From the NCBI GenBank assembly GCA_947175585.1, contig CAMWNL010000003.1:1-17299 (forward strand): a DNA stretch of 17,299 nucleotides, given 5' to 3'. Both the position numbers and the translations under genes were made by a program. The notes below the pieces were generated by a model. It was not told where the DNA came from and ran no database searches. It saw nothing but the letters and a program-made list of their open reading frames with translations. Positions 13,996-17,299 of this stretch are shown here, piece by piece. Position 1 is the first letter of the stretch. Every line of letters starts with the position of its first letter. Source of the DNA: an uncultured Bacteroidales bacterium (lineage in GTDB: Bacteria; Bacteroidota; Bacteroidia; Bacteroidales; Muribaculaceae).

Positions 13996-15753
13996 CTACT
14001 TCAAAAAATCTTCCAACGGAGTATCCGGCGAAAGATAAGGCTCTTTGTCCTCGTCGCGATAATTTTCGTTCCAGTCGCGTATCAGAAACCACAGTCTCGA
14101 CTTGCCACCCTGCACCTCATCAAGCCACCAGGCGTAATGCTCAATAATAGACCGATCTATTATATAAAGGGTAATTTCTCCATTACGGAAATCTTCCACT
14201 TTCAGTCGATGACGTTTTTCTTCATTATCATACACAATCCTGACGTCGATAGTTGCCACGGTGTCCAGATGTCGGGGGTAAAACGACTCTACTTGGTATC
14301 GCTCTCGGCAATCATTATCATCAGCATGTTCGAGACAATAATTGAAAAACTCCTTGACATCATCAGAAATAGGAAAGCGAGGCTTCATCATCGCCAACGA
14401 GTTGACATGGATGTGGTGACTAAAGCCCGGACCATCAATCAGATAGTAACAATCATCACTCGCATCGGCGTGATGCACGCTGCCACGCTGATAAAGTTCC
14501 CAGAAGTATTCTATCGAAGGGCCATCGTCTGCAACTACTGCAAGCTTAACCGTATCGCCATCGACAACTTCGACTATATCGCCCTTCTTGAATCGCATAC
14601 GTTCCGCCGGGCGACCGAAAAAGCATGTCTGATATGGGGCACCGGTCATAGTCGTGACGGTATAGTCTATCAGATTTCCCTCTGCATCATACAACCACCC
14701 GGCTCCGGTGTGATGACATACTTCGCCGGTCGGTATCTGGTCAATTCTGAAGCCGTAGGATTTACACCAATCACGCTCTATATTTTTAAGATTATGCTTG
14801 ATAAAATGTTCGGCATCTTCGAATGACCTGAAGAAATACTTATCAGTCGACAGGCCAAAAGCGGGATAAGAGACTTCGTTCCCCATCCAATAATGAGTGA
14901 GTTTGTAAATCCATTCTCCTCGGAGAGAAGGTTCACGCTCGGCATACTTTTTGAACTGATCAAATGTCAGAGAGTCAGATATGTCGCCATAGTGTCTCAT
15001 ATCCGACATATAGCGCGGCATAGTAGTGGCGTTTTTGACACTTCTCACCACTTCATCAATGAATCCGGGACGAGTCCAGTCAGGGAAACCGTGACGGCCG
15101 ATAATCGGCCGGACTATTTTGTCGAAATCAATCAGCAAATCAAATTTCTTGTTTATATTGATTGTCTCGAAATCAATCTTGCTGTCACACGCCCGGAGCA
15201 ATTCCTGCTGCGCCGACGGATTCAACTTAATGAAATCCTTGACACATTTGAGCTTGTATTGCTTGACGGCTTTCTGCTCCTCGCTGAAAAGATCGGAACT
15301 TAGAATCCATTCCTGCTGGCGTAAGAATACCATATATTGCGCCGCAGACATCGATCGTACCTGACATAGCATCTCCTCCACTGAGCCTTCAGTGACTCTG
15401 TCAGGCATATTCTCATTAATCAACCATTGATAGGCAAAGGTGGGAACATAGCCTATAAATGGTACTTCCTGAAAAAAATCAAGTGCCTCGTCAGGCATAG
15501 ACACATCGATGAGCCATCCGTTACCATAGCTGTCGGAATTGATGGCAAGGTCAAAGTTAATGCCGGTAATTTCGCTCACGATTGTCTTCTGTTCTGAGCG
15601 TTTCCGATTCTCAATGCGCTTATTGATGGCGTATGGAATCGAATTGGCATCGAGGGCGTCAAGCAGACGCGACATCGTCTCGGCGGCTTCCTCTGACTTG
15701 AAAGCGCGTGCTGCATCAATGAGCCACTGGCGGGTAGTCATTTCTTTATTCAT
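13996..15753 (-). CDS. Unrecognised 585-residue protein carrying the island-shared domain
   Basis: A large soluble protein without a signal peptide. Residues about 264-478 align with about 170-425 of the 443-residue protein encoded at 7994-9325; the clearest stretch is GWLYDAEGNLI (352-362), FFGRPAERMRFKKGDIVEV (378-396) and KLAVVADD (403-410). The N-terminal 260 residues (including MTTRQWLIDAARAF and a Glu/Asp-rich middle) and the C-terminal 100 (HRLKVEDFRNGEITLYIID, WLDEVQGGKSRLWFLIRDWN) are not recognised. The C-terminal segment is strand-rich. The gene has its own -7 box and is separated by about 70 nt from the next gene, so it may be a single-gene cassette. Function unknown. Confidence 0.82.
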   Translation of the reverse strand: MNKEMTTRQWLIDAARAFKSEEAAETMSRLLDALDANSIPYAINKRIENRKRSEQKTIVSEITGINFDLAINSDSYGNGWLIDVSMPDEALDFFQEVPFIGYVPTFAYQWLINENMPDRVTEGSVEEMLCQVRSMSAAQYMVFLRQQEWILSSDLFSEEQKAVKQYKLKCVKDFIKLNPSAQQELLRACDSKIDFETININKKFDLLIDFDKIVRPIIGRHGFPDWTRPGFIDEVVRSVKNATTMPRYMSDMRHYGDISDSLTFDQFKKYAEREPSLRGEWIYKLTHYWMGNEVSYPAFGLSTDKYFFRSFEDAEHFIKHNLKNIERDWCKSYGFRIDQIPTGEVCHHTGAGWLYDAEGNLIDYTVTTMTGAPYQTCFFGRPAERMRFKKGDIVEVVDGDTVKLAVVADDGPSIEYFWELYQRGSVHHADASDDCYYLIDGPGFSHHIHVNSLAMMKPRFPISDDVKEFFNYCLEHADDNDCRERYQVESFYPRHLDTVATIDVRIVYDNEEKRHRLKVEDFRNGEITLYIIDRSIIEHYAWWLDEVQGGKSRLWFLIRDWNENYRDEDKEPYLSPDTPLEDFLK

Positions 15754-15778
15754 ATAATTTCTTTTTTATTTCTTTGAT

Positions 15779-15800
15779 ACAAAGGTAAGCACACCTTTGT
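15779..15800 (-). promoter_or_regulatory. -7 box inside a perfect inverted repeat, upstream of the 585-residue gene
   Basis: ACAAAGGT (15779-15786) and ACCTTTGT (15793-15800) form a perfect 8-bp inverted repeat around a 6-nt centre. Read on the minus strand, one arm contains TACCTTTG (15787-15780), an exact TAnnTTTG -7 box, 26 nt before the ATG at 15753. The dyad could be an operator that overlaps the promoter. No clear -33 element was found. Confidence 0.45.
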
Positions 15801-15804
15801 AAAG

Positions 15805-15836
15805 CGATGTCACATCAACTGTCGGAAAAATCTGAC
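15805..15836 (-). repeat. 32-bp intergenic repeat, copy 1
   Basis: Identical at 28 of 32 positions to 16767-16798. On the minus strand the conserved core is TTTTTCCGACAG followed by GTGACATCG. It lies 9 nt after the stop codon of the eight-repeat WG gene. Confidence 0.7.
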
Positions 15837-15845
15837 GCAAGAATG

Positions 15846-16697
15846 TCAACTACGGACATTGAGTTTTACAAGCGCCATACCTTCGATGAAATCATTAACT
15901 TCGTCGAACTGCGGCTCTATTACAATTTTACCACTCTGGTCGATAAATCCCCATTTATCGCCGACGTATACCTTAGCCAGTCCATCGCTATAATCACAGG
16001 CATTGTCGAACTGTGGTTCAATTACTATATTACCGTTCTTGTCAATGAACCCATCTTTCCCATCGACTTCTACTTTAGCCAATCCATCGCTAAAATCCCA
16101 GGCATTATCGAACTGTAGCTCAATCACAATTTTACCGTCTTTGTCTATGTATCCATATTCACCATCGACTTCTACGACAGATAGACCTTCGCTAAGGACC
16201 CAGACCTCGTCGAACTGTGGCTTGATAACCATTTTACCGGTTTTATCGATGAACCCACATTTCCCAACAACTTCCACTGCGATCAAGCTGTCACTAAAAG
16301 ACCAGACATTATCAAATTTCGGCTCAATAACAATATTACCGTCCTTGTCAATGAACCCATATTTCCCATCGACTTTTACTTGAGCTAGACCATCGCTAAA
16401 ACCCCAAACTTCGTCGAACTTTGGATCTACTACCATATTACCGCATTTGTCAATGAATCCCTGTTTCCCATTGACTTGCACTATAGCCAAGCCATCGCTA
16501 AAAGTCCATACCTCGTTGAACTGCGGCTCAATAATCATGTTACCGTTTCTGTCAATGAACCCACATTTCCCATCGACTTCGACTTGAGCCAGGCCGTCGC
16601 TAAAAGCCCATACATTGTCGAACTGCGGCTCGACAACCATATTACCGTTTTTGTCTATGAAGCCATAAAGTGCTTTTATTTTTTCTTTTTTACCCAT
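15846..16697 (-). CDS. WG-repeat protein with eight 34-residue repeats
   Basis: A 283-residue soluble protein made almost wholly of eight tandem WG-type repeats from residue 11 to the end. Each reads roughly YGFIDKNGN(M/I)V(V/I)EPQFD.VW.FSDGLA.V.VDGK. The repeats are exactly 34 residues long apart from the slightly extended last one. WG repeats are common in Bacteroidetes and are regarded as binding scaffolds; nothing indicates the ligand. The start at 16697 (MGKKEKIKALYGFID) is chosen over an upstream in-frame Met at 16880, because the 61 extra residues would overlap the preceding gene in another frame and look non-coding. No signal peptide, so probably cytoplasmic. A 32-bp repeat follows the gene. 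Confidence 0.9.
   Translation of the reverse strand: MGKKEKIKALYGFIDKNGNMVVEPQFDNVWAFSDGLAQVEVDGKCGFIDRNGNMIIEPQFNEVWTFSDGLAIVQVNGKQGFIDKCGNMVVDPKFDEVWGFSDGLAQVKVDGKYGFIDKDGNIVIEPKFDNVWSFSDSLIAVEVVGKCGFIDKTGKMVIKPQFDEVWVLSEGLSVVEVDGEYGYIDKDGKIVIELQFDNAWDFSDGLAKVEVDGKDGFIDKNGNIVIEPQFDNACDYSDGLAKVYVGDKWGFIDQSGKIVIEPQFDEVNDFIEGMALVKLNVRS
15849..16667 (-). repeat. Eight tandem 102-bp coding repeats (WG repeats)
   Basis: The DNA that encodes the WG protein consists of eight units of 102 bp (the last is 3 bp longer). The units are clearly similar at the base level as well as in protein, for example the recurring plus-strand words GTCAATGAACCCA and CCATCGCTAAAA. This suggests expansion by recent tandem duplication, and makes copy-number change by slippage or recombination plausible. 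Confidence 0.85.
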
Positions 16698-16766
16698 ATT
16701 TTTGATTTTTAAGTTTATTATTTTTCTATGTTTATTGAGGGCTTTGCAGCCATATGTTCGTAAGGA

Positions 16767-16798
16767 CGATGTCACTTCCGCTGTCGGAAAAACCTGAC
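16767..16798 (-). repeat. 32-bp intergenic repeat, copy 2
   Basis: The partner of 15805-15836, differing at 4 of 32 positions. It starts directly after the stop codon of the DUF285-like gene and lies about 70 nt before the start of the WG gene. Its minus strand has a small TTCC/GGAA stem that copy 1 lacks, so it is not a conserved terminator. Confidence 0.7.
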
Positions 16799-17185
16799 TT
16801 ATTCTGATACTATCTCTACCCCTGTCAGGCCATCTGAGGCGAGCTGGGTCTTGATGAGATTGACGGTCGCATCGTTGCAACCACGCATAATGATTGTTTT
16901 TAGCTCATTGCAGCCTTCAAACATGCTCTTGCTTAAAACTACTTTTGACAAATCCCATCCCGACAGGTCGACCGTTTCGAGATTGGGACTGTCCCATAGC
17001 ATATAGGAAGTATTCACCACATTGCGTGTATTGAGATGCGACAAGTCTATGCTCGCTGACTGGTAGAGACAGTATTCGCCACTCATGCTCTCTTCTTCTT
17101 TCTCAATACCGTCGCCAATGTAGTCTTTTACATCCTTCTCGGTTTTATGATCTTCCGTGCAGGGAGAACCCAATATACGCTTCAT
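16799..17185 (-). CDS. BspA-like (DUF285) leucine-rich repeat protein, short and possibly truncated
   Basis: The 128-residue protein ends in two or three repeats of the BspA/DUF285 type: IDLSHLNTRNVVNTSYMLW, then VDLSGWDLSKVVLSKSMFEG, then CNELKTIIMRGC. Family members are usually long surface proteins with many repeats and a signal peptide. Here there is no signal peptide and few repeats, so it may be a fragment of a longer gene. The frame stays open to a GTG at 17248. The ATG at 17185 is preferred because a TAAATTTG -7 box on the minus strand (17227-17234) lies inside the longer version and AAGG precedes the ATG. The first 45 residues are not recognised. Confidence 0.6.
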   Translation of the reverse strand: MKRILGSPCTEDHKTEKDVKDYIGDGIEKEEESMSGEYCLYQSASIDLSHLNTRNVVNTSYMLWDSPNLETVDLSGWDLSKVVLSKSMFEGCNELKTIIMRGCNDATVNLIKTQLASDGLTGVEIVSE

Positions 17186-17226
17186 CCTTATAAGAGTAAA
17201 TCGTCTGGATACATCTTTTTTAGGGT

Positions 17227-17234
17227 CAAATTTA
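17227..17234 (-). promoter_or_regulatory. -7 promoter box of the DUF285-like gene
   Basis: TAAATTTG on the minus strand is an exact TAnnTTTG, about 41 nt upstream of the ATG at 17185. No good -33 element is seen at the expected distance. Confidence 0.45.
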
Positions 17235-17252
17235 TGATACCGTCTCACAACT

Positions 17253-17269
17253 GTCCACTAAAAATGGAC
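17253..17269. other. Small inverted repeat near the window edge
   Basis: GTCCA (17253-17257) and TGGAC (17265-17269) flank a 7-nt AT-rich centre. It resembles the kind of sequence found at insertion-sequence ends, and it lies where the DUF285-like gene seems to lack its N-terminal part. No transposase is within the window, so this is only a possibility. Confidence 0.3.
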
Positions 17270-17299
17270 GGGTTAAAAATTAAATAAATTCGGTTCACT

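Noticed and set aside
13807..14826. 339-codon open frame on the plus strand
   Set aside because: It overlaps the 585- and 206-residue minus-strand genes, and its composition is not protein-like; the minus-strand frames show homology to other proteins in the window.
15849..16667. CRISPR-like array
   Set aside because: The regular 102-bp period is coding (eight WG repeats in frame) and there are no unique spacers between short direct repeats.
15805..16798. Integron attC sites
   Set aside because: The two 32-bp repeats lack the RYYYAAC/GTTRRRY core sites and imperfect long palindrome of attC, and no integron integrase is present.
16698..16880. 61-residue N-terminal extension of the eight-repeat WG protein
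   Set aside because: It would run antiphase through the end of the DUF285-like gene and the 32-bp repeat, and it shows no repeat structure; MGKKEKIKALYGFID is the natural start.

Overview
The window looks like a piece of a gut Bacteroidales chromosome, possibly from the Muribaculaceae. The evidence is the gene content (a TopA without zinc fingers but with C-terminal repeats, a SlyD-type FKBP with a Cys-rich tail, the 73-residue DUF2795-type protein, many WG-repeat proteins), the lack of clear Shine-Dalgarno sequences, and several promoters of the Bacteroidetes type (TAnnTTTG -7 box, sometimes with TTG or TTTG about 21 nt upstream). The family-level placement is inference.

Left part (1-6540), core genome, C-rich at third codon positions: the tail of an unidentified gene; topA and an RluA-family pseudouridine synthase gene in tandem; a strong hairpin between convergent genes; an unrecognised conserved-looking protein and a SlyD-like prolyl isomerase on the minus strand; then, divergently, a LOG-family nucleotide phosphoribohydrolase and a PduO-type cobalamin adenosyltransferase in one operon; and a DUF2795 gene with its own promoter and a textbook terminator at about 6497-6539.

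Right part (6779-17185), accessory and visibly AT-richer: every gene is on the minus strand. Transcription runs from right to left. It starts with a small BspA-like (DUF285) leucine-rich protein, an 8-repeat WG protein and a 585-residue unknown, these separated by spacers that hold a 32-bp repeat and promoter-like -7 boxes. Then comes a tightly packed nine-gene run from 13926 to 6779: two WG-like proteins, a 72-residue protein, a short DprA/SLOG protein, a small ABC-type ATPase, a 159-residue unknown, a 443-residue protein with a degenerate hydrolase-like N-terminus, and two tandem paralogues.

The most notable points are internal homologies inside this island. The 72-residue protein matches the N-terminal domain of the DprA-like protein, and a short GY motif from that domain recurs at the C-terminus of the WG-like protein just upstream. 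The 443- and 585-residue proteins share a domain. The last two genes are paralogues. Three proteins carry WG repeats. The DprA-like fold, the ATPase and the paralogous, cassette-like layout fit a conflict (anti-phage or interbacterial immunity) locus, but the sequence alone does not prove any such role. No integrase, transposase gene, CRISPR array, tRNA or rRNA was seen.
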